From: Sporomusaceae bacterium
GTDB lineage: Bacteria > Bacillota > Negativicutes > Sporomusales > UBA7701
DNA: 64,000 nucleotides
Assembly (NCBI GenBank): GCA_031460455.1
Contig: JAVKTQ010000001.1
Location: 793,697-857,696 of the forward strand
Reading direction: 5' to 3'
Shown here: piece after piece, positions 10,397-19,005 of the stretch
Layout of the letters: the number at the start of each line of letters is the position of its first letter
Position numbering within the stretch: the stretch's first letter is position 1
Translations under genes and position numbers: made by a program
The notes under the pieces: generated by a model
Told to the model about the DNA's origin: nothing
The model's database searches: none
The model's input: only the letters and a program-made list of their open reading frames with translations

Positions 10397-10425
10397 ATTA
10401 TAACTGTAGTATTTCGAAACAGGAA
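10397..10425 (-). promoter_or_regulatory. Promoter of aroCKB
   Basis: On the minus strand a perfect -10 TATAAT is preceded 17 bases upstream by TTCCTG, about 40 bases before the aroC start codon. The -35 is poor. It lies between the pil-operon terminator and aroC, which supports separate transcription of aroC. Confidence 0.5.
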
Positions 10426-10456
10426 TAGCCATATCCTGCCTGGCAGACAGCAAAAA

Positions 10457-10476
10457 ACCAAGGCAATCGCCTTGGT
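10457..10476 (-). terminator. Terminator at the end of the pilus operon
   Basis: ACCAAGGC and GCCTTGGT pair around a four-base loop and on the minus strand run straight into a T6 tract. It lies about 140 bases beyond pilO, after repeat copy 2. Confidence 0.85.
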
Positions 10477-10489
10477 CGTAAATTTGCCG

Positions 10490-10618
10490 AACGGCCGTTC
10501 AGAAGTGCCCAGATGCTAGGCGCACCGGAGGATGGCCCGCGAAGGCGTACTTGGTGGCGTACGTCGAGTGGGCCATCCGAGGAGCAACAACGCAGATGGG
10601 CGCTGCTGGACGGCCGTT
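10490..10618 (+). repeat. Palindromic intergenic repeat, copy 2
   Basis: The ends form inverted repeats: AACGGCCGTTCAGAAG with CCCAGATGC on the left, GCAGATGGGC and GGACGGCCGTT on the right. The right end touches the pilO stop codon. The core shares ACCGGAGGA and GAGGAGCAACAACGC with the other copies. Confidence 0.85.
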
Positions 10619-11165
10619 ATTTTTTGACGCTGTAGATTACCACCTGCATCTTAGTCTCCAGCCCGCCCCCCAGCTTCATATTCATCGCCAGGGAATTGAC
10701 GGAGTTGAAGCGCGGCGCGTCCTCGAGCTGCTTGAGGAAGCCCGCGGTCTGGAAAAAGTCGCCCCTGACGAGGATGTCGAGCGGCGTTTCCTGGTAGTTG
10801 TTGCGGCTGACGACCGCGGCGGGCTTGATGTGCATGATCTGGACGCCGCTGGCGCGGGCCGCCTTCTCGACGATGACGAGGAAGTCGCTGACGCCCGGCG
10901 TCTCGGGCAGCGCCCGGTCTACGACCCGCCGCCTGATGTCGAGCTCGGCCATGTGCTTAGCGGGATCGGGATGGGCGAGCACATGGGCTTCGATCGCATC
11001 CACCTGCCGCTTCTCGCTGCGGTAGCGGCCGTCAAGCTCGACGAGCCGGAGCCGCTGCTGCTGGAAAACGAAAGACCAGGCCACGACGGCGACCAGCACG
11101 GTGACGAAAGCGAACAACATCAGCTTATGTTTTAGGGAGAGCTCTTTTGGCAGCGTGATCGCCAC
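10617..11165 (-). CDS. pilO: Type IV pilus assembly protein PilO-like
   Basis: This 182-residue protein has one N-terminal membrane segment (LMLFAFVTVLVAVVAWSFVF), a coiled-coil-prone stretch (residues 33-60) and a C-terminal ferredoxin-like domain, as in PilO. It would dimerise with PilN in the inner-membrane alignment complex. It follows pilN by two bases. Similarity is mainly of layout and position, as is usual for PilO. Its stop codon lies at the boundary of repeat copy 2. Confidence 0.85.
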   Translation of the reverse strand: MAITLPKELSLKHKLMLFAFVTVLVAVVAWSFVFQQQRLRLVELDGRYRSEKRQVDAIEAHVLAHPDPAKHMAELDIRRRVVDRALPETPGVSDFLVIVEKAARASGVQIMHIKPAAVVSRNNYQETPLDILVRGDFFQTAGFLKQLEDAPRFNSVNSLAMNMKLGGGLETKMQVVIYSVKK

Positions 11166-11167
11166 GG

Positions 11168-11695
11168 TTACCTCCCCTTGATCTTAAGGGTGATCTCGAA
11201 TTTGGTCGCAAAGGTGGTAATGTCCCGTTCCGCCTTGACCAATGTCGGCTCGGCGAACAGGTCGTCCTGCTCCAGCTTGCGCATGAAGGCGGCCAGATCC
11301 GGGGTGCTCTTGGCCATCCCGGTAAGCTTCAGGAGACCCTTATCGACCGTAAGGTCGGTGAACCACAGTTCGGGAGGCGTCTTGGCCCCGAGCTGGGTGA
11401 GGATGGCGTACCAGGATGTGCGCTCGCGGGTGAGGGCGATGAGCACGTTATCCTTAGCGTCGATGCCCTGCTGCTTGGCGTTGGCCGCCAGCATGGCCTC
11501 GCGGGACGGGCGCAGGAGCTGGTGGCGGTTTTTCGCTTCCTCCAGGTTGCGCTCGGTGTGGACAAGCATGAACTGGAAATAACCCCAGACGCTCAGGAAA
11601 ACGCCGAGGACGAGGAAAATAAGGGCGCCGAAAATCCGGCCGGTCCGCCACTTGGGCTGGCGCTCGGCCAGCGGCAGAAGGTTGATGCGGATCAT
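11168..11695 (-). CDS. pilN: Type IV pilus assembly protein PilN
   Basis: This 175-residue bitopic protein starts MIRINLLPLAERQP, the conserved N-terminal motif by which PilN binds PilM in the cytoplasm. A membrane segment follows (IFGALIFLVLGVFLSVWGYF), then a coiled coil and a periplasmic domain. It overlaps pilM by four bases, as expected for the PilM-PilN pair. Confidence 0.92.
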   Translation of the reverse strand: MIRINLLPLAERQPKWRTGRIFGALIFLVLGVFLSVWGYFQFMLVHTERNLEEAKNRHQLLRPSREAMLAANAKQQGIDAKDNVLIALTRERTSWYAILTQLGAKTPPELWFTDLTVDKGLLKLTGMAKSTPDLAAFMRKLEQDDLFAEPTLVKAERDITTFATKFEITLKIKGR

Positions 11696-12771
11696 TCTTC
11701 CCCTCCCCTCAGCGCGAGGCCGACGGCCACGCCAAGGCGGCCGCCGAGGCTGCGGACATACTGGGGATCGAAGCTGCCGGCGATGTCGAACGGCGCCAGG
11801 GGGTCGTGGATGACCACCGGGACGTCGAGCTGGGCGGAGAAATAGTGGACGATGTTCTCCAGGGCGGCGCCGCCGCCGGTAAGAAAGGCTTTATCGATGA
11901 TCGCCTCTTTGTTCTGGATGCGGTAATACTCGATGGTGCGCTGCGCCTCGCGGGCCGCCTCGGTGACGAGCAGCTCGAAGCGGCGGTGGACGGCGGACGT
12001 GTCATCCTGAGTGCCGGGACGGAAGAGCAGCCCCTTCTGACGCTGCTTGAGGCGCTCGGCTTCCGTCTGGCCGAGTTCGAACGCTTCCATAATGACCTCA
12101 GTGAACCGCTGGCCGCTGATGGGCACGGGACGGGCCACCACCGGGGCGCCGTCCTGGAAGATGGTGGCGTGGGAAAGCTCGGCGCCGATGTCGACCACCA
12201 GGGCGTTGCCGGCGGCCGGCAGCGTGCGGTAGATGGCGATGGGCTCGGCGTCGATGGCCGCCGGACGGAGACCGGCGGCTTTGACCGCGGCCACCAGATC
12301 GTCGACGGCTTCGCGGGGCGCGGCGGCGAGCATGACCCGCATCTCAAGCTCGCTCGTGGCGCGGTCGGTGACGGCGTAGTCGTAGTAATATGTGCCAGGG
12401 GCGAAGGGGACGTATTTTTCGCTGTCCCATTTCACAGCCTCGCGCAGTTCATCGGGGCTGAGGGGCGGAAAAGAGATTTCGCGCACAAAAAGGGCAGGCA
12501 CGCCGATGGCCAGCGCCGCGTCGCGGATGCTGGCCCCGCTGGTGCCCACGGCCTGACGCAAAATAGCCGCCAGGGCTTTGACGTCGCGACACGCGCCGTT
12601 CTCCACAATGCCGGGCGGCAGATCCACGACGCCGACGGCCTTCAGCAGGGGCCGGCCCTTGCGGCGGTCGATCTGGACGATCTTGACGGCGCTGGTGCCG
12701 ACGTCGACGCCGAGTACGTTATCCGTCTGACGGGCAAACAGGGACCGCAGGATGTTCCGCATGGGCGTCAC
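11692..12771 (-). CDS. pilM: Type IV pilus assembly protein PilM (actin-like ATPase)
   Basis: This protein of about 359 residues has an FtsA/actin-like fold: phosphate-binding GVDVGTSAVKIVQ near the N-terminus, VVDIGAELSHATIF in the middle and LTGGGAALEN near the C-terminus. PilM is the cytoplasmic platform that recruits PilN. The frame opens at GTG 12771, overlapping the comFB stop (TAGTG); ATG at 12762 is the alternative start. Tight spacing with comFB and pilN indicates co-translation. Confidence 0.93.
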   Translation of the reverse strand: MTPMRNILRSLFARQTDNVLGVDVGTSAVKIVQIDRRKGRPLLKAVGVVDLPPGIVENGACRDVKALAAILRQAVGTSGASIRDAALAIGVPALFVREISFPPLSPDELREAVKWDSEKYVPFAPGTYYYDYAVTDRATSELEMRVMLAAAPREAVDDLVAAVKAAGLRPAAIDAEPIAIYRTLPAAGNALVVDIGAELSHATIFQDGAPVVARPVPISGQRFTEVIMEAFELGQTEAERLKQRQKGLLFRPGTQDDTSAVHRRFELLVTEAAREAQRTIEYYRIQNKEAIIDKAFLTGGGAALENIVHYFSAQLDVPVVIHDPLAPFDIAGSFDPQYVRSLGGRLGVAVGLALRGGEE

Positions 12772-13049
12772 TACTCATCGGCCCGGTGGTGGTGGGGCCG
12801 CGCCTTTACGAGAATGATGGCGTTGGTGAGCGCGGCGACGATGTCGACATAGAACTGCTGGTCGAGGGATTTGACCTTGGTCAGCGTCTGGCCCTTGTCG
12901 GTGACGACGTAGCGGGGCGGCAGAAAATTGAGCGCCAAGGCCGCGATGTCGTACTGGCAGTGCTTGCAGTTGCAGATGTCGGCGTGGTTGGCGAGCTGCT
13001 CGGGGAGGTACTGCCAGACGAGGGTTTCCATGTAGTTGATGAGTTCCAT
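12771..13049 (-). CDS. ComFB-family protein (late competence development domain)
   Basis: This is a 92-residue protein. I placed the start at MELINYMETLVW because AAGGAGAG stands nine bases upstream, and the longer upstream frame is repeat copy 3. It has the ComFB hallmarks: a Cys-x-Cys-x2-Cys cluster (CNCKHC) followed by YDIAALALNFLPPRYV. ComFB-like domains in other bacteria have been linked to cyclic-dinucleotide signalling and motility. Here the gene sits inside the pilus operon, immediately before pilM, so a role in controlling pilus assembly is plausible but not shown. Confidence 0.85.
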   Translation of the reverse strand: MELINYMETLVWQYLPEQLANHADICNCKHCQYDIAALALNFLPPRYVVTDKGQTLTKVKSLDQQFYVDIVAALTNAIILVKARPHHHRADE

Positions 13050-13071
13050 AGTCCGCACTCTCCTTTTTAAC

Positions 13072-13193
13072 AGGCCGTTGATAAGCCCCCATCTGCGTCG
13101 TTGCTCCTCAGATCGCTTGCTTGCGTACGTTCGAGTACGCGGCGCGGCGCGCTCTTCCGGTGCGCCTTGCATCTGGGGACTTCTGAACGGCCT
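13072..13193 (-). repeat. Palindromic intergenic repeat, copy 3
   Basis: It is in the opposite orientation to copies 1 and 2. Terminal inverted repeats are AGGCCGTT/AACGGCCT, then CCCCCATCTGC and GCATCTGGGG. The core contains GTCGTTGCTCCTC and TCCGGTGCGCCTTGC. It occupies the gap between pilD and comFB, so it is transcribed within the pil operon. Confidence 0.85.
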
Positions 13194-13283
13194 GGGGAAC
13201 GGCATTTAGGATAAGCATATCTTAAATATAATTAGACAAAAGCCGCCGGCTACCTGCCGGGCGGCGCGGGGAAACGGAAAATA

Positions 13284-14069
13284 TCAGCGTCTGAGGAAAT
13301 GGCCCGCGTACCAGGCAACGATATCCGGGCCGTAGAGGAGGGTGACGAACGCGCCGGCGGCGATGAACGGCCCGAAGGGGATGAGGTCTTTGCGCTTCCT
13401 GAGCCTGAGCAGCAGCAGCGCCCCGCCGCCGAGGCCGCCGGCGAGGAAGGACAGGAAGAGCGCCAGCAGGGTGTGCTGCCAGCCGAACCACAGGCCGAGC
13501 GCGGCGGCGAACTTGACGTCGCCCCCGCCCATGCCGCCGCGGGTGATGACGGCGATGGCCAGCAGCAGGCCGCCGCCGAGGAGGCCGCCGAGGAGCATGT
13601 CGAGGAGACCGACGGGCAGGGTAAGCGCCGAGCCCCACAGCGGCGCGTACGCAAAGGAAAGGTTTATCGCGACACCGGCTCCGGCAAGCCATACGAGGAC
13701 TTTGTCGTAGATGAGCTGGTGGTCGAAGTCGATGAGGGTGATGACGACGAGGAAGGATGTCAGGACAAGGGCTTTAATGAGCGACGACCCAAGGCCGAAA
13801 ACAAAGAAACACCACACGAACAGCGCGCCGGTCGCAAGCTCGACCAGGGCGTAGCGGGCGGAGAAGGTAGCGCCGCACGACCGGCAGCGGCCGCGGCGGA
13901 GGATGTAGCTGAGGACGGGGATGAGATCGGCTGGCCCGAGGCGGACGCCGCAGGCGCGGCAGTGCGAGGGCGGGCTGACAACCGACTCCCCGGCCGGCAG
14001 GCGGTAGACGCAGACATTGAGAAAGCTGCCCACCGCCAGGCCGAGAAGGAAGATGATAAGTTCAAACAA
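13284..14069 (-). CDS. pilD: Type IV prepilin peptidase/N-methylase
   Basis: This 261-residue polytopic membrane protein has two Cys-x2-Cys pairs (CRACG and CRSCG) in the N-terminal cytoplasmic loop. The aspartyl-protease aspartates are visible in LIDFDHQLI and in GGMGGGDVKFAAALG. It cleaves the prepilin leader before Phe and methylates the new N-terminus. It sits between the pilin gene and comFB, and its substrates here should include the pilin at 14132 and the minor pilins at 24.5-26.6 kb. Confidence 0.95.
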   Translation of the reverse strand: MFELIIFLLGLAVGSFLNVCVYRLPAGESVVSPPSHCRACGVRLGPADLIPVLSYILRRGRCRSCGATFSARYALVELATGALFVWCFFVFGLGSSLIKALVLTSFLVVITLIDFDHQLIYDKVLVWLAGAGVAINLSFAYAPLWGSALTLPVGLLDMLLGGLLGGGLLLAIAVITRGGMGGGDVKFAAALGLWFGWQHTLLALFLSFLAGGLGGGALLLLRLRKRKDLIPFGPFIAAGAFVTLLYGPDIVAWYAGHFLRR

Positions 14070-14097
14070 TTTGGGTTAACTCCCGAAAAAGTAGGTA

Positions 14098-14125
14098 TCA
14101 AGGCAGTCCTGCGACTGCCTTGATA
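14098..14125 (-). terminator. Hairpin between the pilin gene and pilD
   Basis: ATCAAGGCAGTC and its complement pair around CTGC, six bases after the pilin stop. The minus-strand continuation TACCTACTTTTT makes it a likely partial terminator that would give more pilin than PilD mRNA. Confidence 0.65.
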
Positions 14126-14131
14126 TTATAA

Positions 14132-14530
14132 TTAGAGATCTTCAGCCATTTTGTCAGTTCCGCCGATATCGATGGTTGCCCTACCTGCTGCGGTTACTTG
14201 GTATTTAGTGCCGGTTATTGCGGCGGCAGTAGTCGTTTTAGTAGCAGTAAAGTTTCCCGTAGGCGGAACCGGCACTGCTTGCAGATATGTGGTTACTGGA
14301 GCATCTACGTCGCCGGCTGTAATCGTTCCACCATTCGCGAGTGCCATCATGCATGCCGTGTCGATGGTCCTTAAATCAGCCTGAAGCTTCGCACCCCGAG
14401 CAGCATCTGCGGAACTAGCGATCTTGGGTATCGCAATTGCGGCCAGAACGCCGATTACGGCAATTACGACGATTAGCTCAACTAACGTAAAGCCTTTATT
14501 ATTTTTTACATTACGTCTAAAATTCATCAA
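14132..14530 (-). CDS. pilA: Type IV major pilin
   Basis: This 132-residue prepilin has a short basic leader ending in NNKG, cleavage before Phe, then FTLVELIVVIAVIGVLAAIAIP with Glu at mature position 5. The mature domain is small and rich in Thr and Ala (about residues 40-132), with no cysteine pair that could form a disulfide. A dense ribosome site (AAAGGAGGTGA) is directly upstream. A hairpin follows the gene, which fits high relative expression. It is the best candidate for the main pilus subunit. Confidence 0.93.
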   Translation of the reverse strand: MMNFRRNVKNNKGFTLVELIVVIAVIGVLAAIAIPKIASSADAARGAKLQADLRTIDTACMMALANGGTITAGDVDAPVTTYLQAVPVPPTGNFTATKTTTAAAITGTKYQVTAAGRATIDIGGTDKMAEDL

Positions 14531-14579
14531 CTTGATTCACCTCCTTTCAATAAATCTAAAAACAATCCAAAGGGCTAGC

Positions 14580-15800
14580 TTACTTGCCAATACTGGTGAT
14601 TATGTCAAAGAGCGGCATGAGGATGGAGAAGACAATCATCCCGATAACCACTCCTAGCACCCCAATTAAGATAGGTCCCAACAAGCTGCTAAGGCGATTG
14701 ACAGTGTCGTCGATGTCGTTCTCGTAAAAGTCAGCGACTTTCTCGAGCATCTTGTCCACCTCGCCCGTCTCCTCACCCACCGCCGCCATCTGCACGACCA
14801 TCGGCGGGAAAACACCCGACGCTCCTAGGGTAGCGGCCAGACCGAGTCCTTCGCTGACGCCTTCCTGGGCGGCGGTGATGGCGCGGGCCATGAGGCGGTT
14901 GCCGGCAGTCTTTTTGACGACCTCCAGGGCGGCGATGATGGGCACGCCGCCGCGCAGCAGCGTGCTGAGGGTGCGGCTGAAGCGGGCGACGGCAATCTTG
15001 CGCCAAAGGGCGCCCATGACCGGCACATGCAGGATGAACTCATCAAGCAACCGCTGCCCCTGTGGTTGGCGCAGATAAATCCGCAACCCGTAGATGATGA
15101 CGGCGATCCCGGCAGCTAGCAATAGACCATATTCGTTCAAGAAGGCGCTGATCGTCAACAGGGCGCGGGTTGGGGCAGGGAGGGTCACCTTCAGGCTAGC
15201 AAATATCTGCACGAAACGCGGTAAAACGAAGAGGAGGATAAATACTATCGCCGCCGCCGCGAAGGTCATAATCACCGCCGGGTAGGTGAGGGCCGATTTG
15301 ACATTGGCGGTCAGCTTGCTCTCTTTTTCAAAATGGACGGCCAGGCGCTCCAGGACGACGTCGAGTACGCCGCCGACCTCGCCGGCTTCGACCATGCTGG
15401 CCATGATGTCCGGGAAGACGCCGGGGTGGTTCTGCATGGCCCGCGACATGGTCTCGCCTTCCTGGACCTTGACGAGGATGTCCTTGACCGCCGCCTTGAG
15501 GCGGGCATTGCCGGTCTGGTCGACCATGACGCCGAGGCTGACGGTGAGGGAGAGGCCGGCGTCGACCATGGTCGCGAACTGGCGGCAAAAGATAGCCAGA
15601 TCCTTGGAGCTAACGGGGTTGAAGATATCGGCAAGCCCCCGGAGGGCTGAACCGCTGTCGGCGGCCGGCCTGATCTGGGTGACGAAATAGCCCTGGTTTC
15701 TTATGTAGGCCGCCACGGCCGCCTCGTTTTCGGCGACGAGCGAGCCGGTGAGCAGTTGGCCGGTGCGGTCCTTGGCTCTATAAGCGAAAGTCTTTGACAC
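14580..15800 (-). CDS. pilC: Type IV pilus inner-membrane platform protein PilC
   Basis: This 406-residue GspF-family protein has two repeated cytoplasmic domains (about residues 60-180 and 260-385) and three membrane segments, including VIMTFAAAAIVFILLFVLP. I start it at the GTG 15800, preceded by GAGGAG; the frame is open upstream only because it runs into repeat copy 4. PilC couples the PilB and PilT motors to pilin insertion and removal. Confidence 0.93.
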   Translation of the reverse strand: MSKTFAYRAKDRTGQLLTGSLVAENEAAVAAYIRNQGYFVTQIRPAADSGSALRGLADIFNPVSSKDLAIFCRQFATMVDAGLSLTVSLGVMVDQTGNARLKAAVKDILVKVQEGETMSRAMQNHPGVFPDIMASMVEAGEVGGVLDVVLERLAVHFEKESKLTANVKSALTYPAVIMTFAAAAIVFILLFVLPRFVQIFASLKVTLPAPTRALLTISAFLNEYGLLLAAGIAVIIYGLRIYLRQPQGQRLLDEFILHVPVMGALWRKIAVARFSRTLSTLLRGGVPIIAALEVVKKTAGNRLMARAITAAQEGVSEGLGLAATLGASGVFPPMVVQMAAVGEETGEVDKMLEKVADFYENDIDDTVNRLSSLLGPILIGVLGVVIGMIVFSILMPLFDIITSIGK

Positions 15801-15822
15801 CGGGCTAATCTCCTCTACGTGG

Positions 15823-15942
15823 GGGCTGGCTAAAAAGTCCATCTGCGGCGTTGGGCCTGCGGGCGCTTGCTAGCGTACATTCGAGTACGCGTCGCTGCGC
15901 GTCCTCGGGCCGCCTTGCATCTGGAGCTTTTTATCTCAGCCC
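15823..15942 (-). repeat. Palindromic intergenic repeat, copy 4
   Basis: The ends pair as GGGCT with AGCCC, then AAAAAG with CTTTTT, then CCATCTGC with GCATCTGG. The core shares CATTCGAGTACGC and GCCTTGCATCTGG with copy 3. It fills the gap between pilT and pilC. Confidence 0.85.
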
Positions 15943-15951
15943 GTATGTTTT

Positions 15952-17001
15952 CTATCCGTTGATTAATTTCAACAGCGTTTCAGGGTCGGCGGCCCGCGCC
16001 AGCGCTTCGTCGGTGCTGACCAGGCCGCGGCGGCACAGGTCGCGCAGGGCGTTGTCCATCGTCTGCATGCCGTTTTTCGCGCCTGTCTGGATGACGGAGG
16101 CTAGCTGGTGGGTCTTGCCCTCGCGGATGATGTTGCGCACCGCAGGGGTGGCGAGGAGGATTTCGAGGGCCGCGACCCGGCCGCTGCCGCCCTTGAGGGG
16201 CAGGAGCTGCTGGGCGATTATGCCCTGGAGGGTAAGCGACAGCTGGACGCGGATCTGCTGCTGCTGGTAGGGCGGGAAGCCGTCGATGATGCGGTCGATG
16301 GTCTGGGCGGCGTCGCCGGTATGGAGGGTGGCCAGCACGAGGTGGCCGGTCTCGGCGGCGGTGATGGCGGTGGCGATCGTCTCCGGGTCGCGCATCTCGC
16401 CGACGAGGATGACGTCGGGGTCCTCGCGCAGAGCCGACCGCAGGGCGGCGGCGAAGGAATGGGTATCGGCGTGGATTTCCCGCTGGTTGATGATGCTGCG
16501 GTCGTGCCGATGGAGGTATTCGATCGGGTCTTCGAGGGTGACGACATGGCAGGCCCGTTCGCGGTTGACGAGGTCGATCATGGCCGCCAAAGTCGTGGAT
16601 TTGCCGCTGCCGGTGGGGCCGGTGACGAGCACCAGGCCGCGCGGCTTGCGGGCCAGGGTTTTGACCGTTTCGGGGTGGCCGAGTTCGGCCAGCGTCGGCA
16701 CCTGCTCGGCGACGACGCGGACGACGATGGCGGTGGCGCCCCGCTGGCGGAAGGCGTTTACGCGGAAACGGCTGAAGCCGGGGATAGCGTAGGAAAAGTC
16801 GACTTCGCCCCGTTCGTCGAAGACGGCGCGGTGGTTCTCGGCGGCGATGGCCGTGAGGAGCGCGGCGGTGTCGGCGGGCCTGAGGGCCGGCCGGTCGGTG
16901 CGGACGAGGTCGCCGTTGATCCTGAGGACGGGCGGGATGCCCACCGTTATATGCAGGTCGGAGGCTTTGCGGGCCACCGCTTCGCGCAGAAGGGATTGCA
17001 T
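15952..17001 (-). CDS. pilT: Type IV pilus retraction ATPase PilT
   Basis: This 349-residue hexameric ATPase has Walker A GPTGSGKSTT, an Asp box around VVTLEDPIEYLH, Walker B-like DPDVILVGEMRD, a His box (GHLVLATLHTGDAAQ) and a C-terminal AIRNLIRE-like helix (AVRNIIREGKTHQ) typical of PilT retraction motors. It follows pilB by 12 bases. PilB and PilT together predict pili that extend and retract, hence possible twitching or DNA uptake. Confidence 0.95.
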   Translation of the reverse strand: MQSLLREAVARKASDLHITVGIPPVLRINGDLVRTDRPALRPADTAALLTAIAAENHRAVFDERGEVDFSYAIPGFSRFRVNAFRQRGATAIVVRVVAEQVPTLAELGHPETVKTLARKPRGLVLVTGPTGSGKSTTLAAMIDLVNRERACHVVTLEDPIEYLHRHDRSIINQREIHADTHSFAAALRSALREDPDVILVGEMRDPETIATAITAAETGHLVLATLHTGDAAQTIDRIIDGFPPYQQQQIRVQLSLTLQGIIAQQLLPLKGGSGRVAALEILLATPAVRNIIREGKTHQLASVIQTGAKNGMQTMDNALRDLCRRGLVSTDEALARAADPETLLKLING

Positions 17002-17013
17002 GCGTTACCTCCG

Positions 17014-18684
17014 TTATACTCCGCTGTATGCCACGCGCATGACTTCCTCGACGGTGGTCAGCCCTCCCATGGCTTTGGCGATACCGTCCTCGCGCATGGT
17101 GATCATTCCCTGGCTGCGGGCGAGGGCAGCGAGCTCGCCGGTGGATGCGCGGCGAATGATGAGCTCGTGCATCTCGGGGGTGACGGGCATGACTTCGTGG
17201 ATGGCCACCCGGCCGCGGTAGCCGCTGTGGCCGCAGCGCAAGCAGCCGATGCCGCGGTAGAGGGTGACGTCGTCGTCGGGGCCGAGGCCGAGGAAGTGGC
17301 GTTCGGGCGAGTCGGCGGGCGGCGTGTATTTTTGTTTGCATTCCGGGCAGATGACCCGCACTAGGCGCTGGGCGACGACGCCGAGCACCGACGAGGCGGC
17401 CAGGAAAGGCTCGATCTCCATATCTATGAGGCGGGTGATGGCGCCGGGGGCGTCGTTGGTGTGGGCGGTGGAGAGGACGAGATGGCCGGTGAGGGCGGCG
17501 CGGACGGCGATGTCGGCCGTCTCGCTGTCGCGGACCTCGCCCACCATGATGATGTTGGGGTCCTGGCGGAGGATGGAGCGCAGGCCGTTGGCGAAGGACA
17601 AGCCGGCACGCGGGTTGACCTGGACCTGGTTGACGCCGTCGAGGCGATACTCGACCGGGTCCTCGACGGTGATGATGTTTTTGCCCGGCACGTTGACGGT
17701 GGCGAGGGTCGAATAGAGGGTTGTGGTCTTGCCGGAGCCGGTCGGGCCGGAGACAAGGATCATGCCGTGGGACTGACGGTAAAGATTACGGTATTTACTG
17801 AGATTATCGGCGGAAAAGCCTAAGCTGTTAATATCGAGAATCACCGTCTGCTTGTCCAGTATCCTGAGAACCGCCTTCTCGCCGAGGATGGTGGGCAGGG
17901 TGGACACGCGGATGTCGATGTCGCGACCGGACTCGTTCACCTTGATGCGGCCGTCCTGGGGCAGGCGCTTCTCGGCGATGTCCATTTCGCTCATTATCTT
18001 GACGCGCGAAATCAGCGACGCATGGGTGTGGCGCGGGAAGGTGACCACCTCGCGCAGCACGCCGTCGATGCGGAAGCGGACGCGGAGGTTCTTGTCCTGC
18101 GGTTCGATGTGGATATCGCTGGCCCGGTCCTTGACCGCCTGGCTGATGAGCGAGTTGACGATGCTCACCGCCGGGGCGTCGTCGGCGGTCTGGATATCGG
18201 CGGCGAGCGGGTCGTCGAAGCGGATCCTGCTGGCCGCTTTCTCGACAAGTTCGCGCACGCCGTAGGTCTCATTGATCGCCTGGACGATCTCGCGTTCGGC
18301 GGCGATGACCGGGTATATCTCGCAGCCGGTCACCATGCGGACATCGTCGATGGCGTAGAAGTTGGTGGGGTCGACCATAGCCAGGGTGAGCTTCTTGCCT
18401 TCTTTTTTCAGGGGCAGAACCTGATAGCGCTCCGCAAGGGCGGCGGGGATGACGGCGGCGACATCGCTGCTGACGGACATGGCCGACAGTTCGACGTGGG
18501 GGACGCCAAGCTGGAATTCGAGCACTTCGATGATACCGTGCTCGGTTATGTAGCCAAGGTTCACAAGGGTCTTGCCCAGTCGTTCCCCGGTTTTCTTCTG
18601 GACGGTGAGGGCCTTTTCGAGTTGGGGCTGCGTGATCATACCCGCTTCGACAAGCAGGTCGCCGAGCTTTTTGCGGCTTTTCAC
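17014..18684 (-). CDS. pilB: Type IV pilus extension ATPase PilB
   Basis: This 556-residue GspE/PilB ATPase has an N-terminal domain (KKLGDLLVEAGMI), Walker A GPTGSGKTTTLYS, an Asp box (VEDPVEYRLDGV), Walker B (DPNIIMVGEVRD) and a four-cysteine zinc site (CPECKQK ... CLRCGHSG). The start is GTG 18684, supported by AAGGAG eight bases before; the longer open frame has no such site. It is the first gene of the nine-gene pil operon. Confidence 0.95.
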   Translation of the reverse strand: MKSRKKLGDLLVEAGMITQPQLEKALTVQKKTGERLGKTLVNLGYITEHGIIEVLEFQLGVPHVELSAMSVSSDVAAVIPAALAERYQVLPLKKEGKKLTLAMVDPTNFYAIDDVRMVTGCEIYPVIAAEREIVQAINETYGVRELVEKAASRIRFDDPLAADIQTADDAPAVSIVNSLISQAVKDRASDIHIEPQDKNLRVRFRIDGVLREVVTFPRHTHASLISRVKIMSEMDIAEKRLPQDGRIKVNESGRDIDIRVSTLPTILGEKAVLRILDKQTVILDINSLGFSADNLSKYRNLYRQSHGMILVSGPTGSGKTTTLYSTLATVNVPGKNIITVEDPVEYRLDGVNQVQVNPRAGLSFANGLRSILRQDPNIIMVGEVRDSETADIAVRAALTGHLVLSTAHTNDAPGAITRLIDMEIEPFLAASSVLGVVAQRLVRVICPECKQKYTPPADSPERHFLGLGPDDDVTLYRGIGCLRCGHSGYRGRVAIHEVMPVTPEMHELIIRRASTGELAALARSQGMITMREDGIAKAMGGLTTVEEVMRVAYSGV

Positions 18685-19005
18685 CTTTGGCACTCCTTCG
18701 GGAGACGAATAAGCGACAGTTTTCAGATAACTAAAAATGGGGAAAAAAAGGGCAACCTTACAAAAGCAAAAAACTTGCAAATGGTCGGTTGCACTACTAG
18801 CTCGGATTCAGGCAAGTGCCCATGTTACGCCAAGAACCGTCATTGCTCCCATATGAAGTTGATAGTAAAAGGCTACATTCGACATAATTAGGAGCACTTC
18901 CTGCAACAATATGTAATTTTATAACAAATTTGTGAAAAAAGTTTACTTATTTATTATCCGACAATAATTATCCTTTCTTTCGATACTCCCTATACCCGGC
19001 CGTCC
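18685..19005 (-). promoter_or_regulatory. Leader and promoter region of the pil operon
   Basis: No gene is seen here. The distal part is very A+T rich (18900-18970) and probably holds the promoter. The transcribed part has a nested fold on the minus strand: AGTGC (18791-18795) can pair with GCACT (18815-18819) and the adjacent AACCG (18786-18790) with CGGTT (18835-18839). I could not match it to a known riboswitch class. Confidence 0.4.

Noticed and set aside
5925..15942. The four repeats as a CRISPR array
   Set aside because: The copies are 2-5 kb apart, have genes between them and occur in both orientations. There are no spacers.
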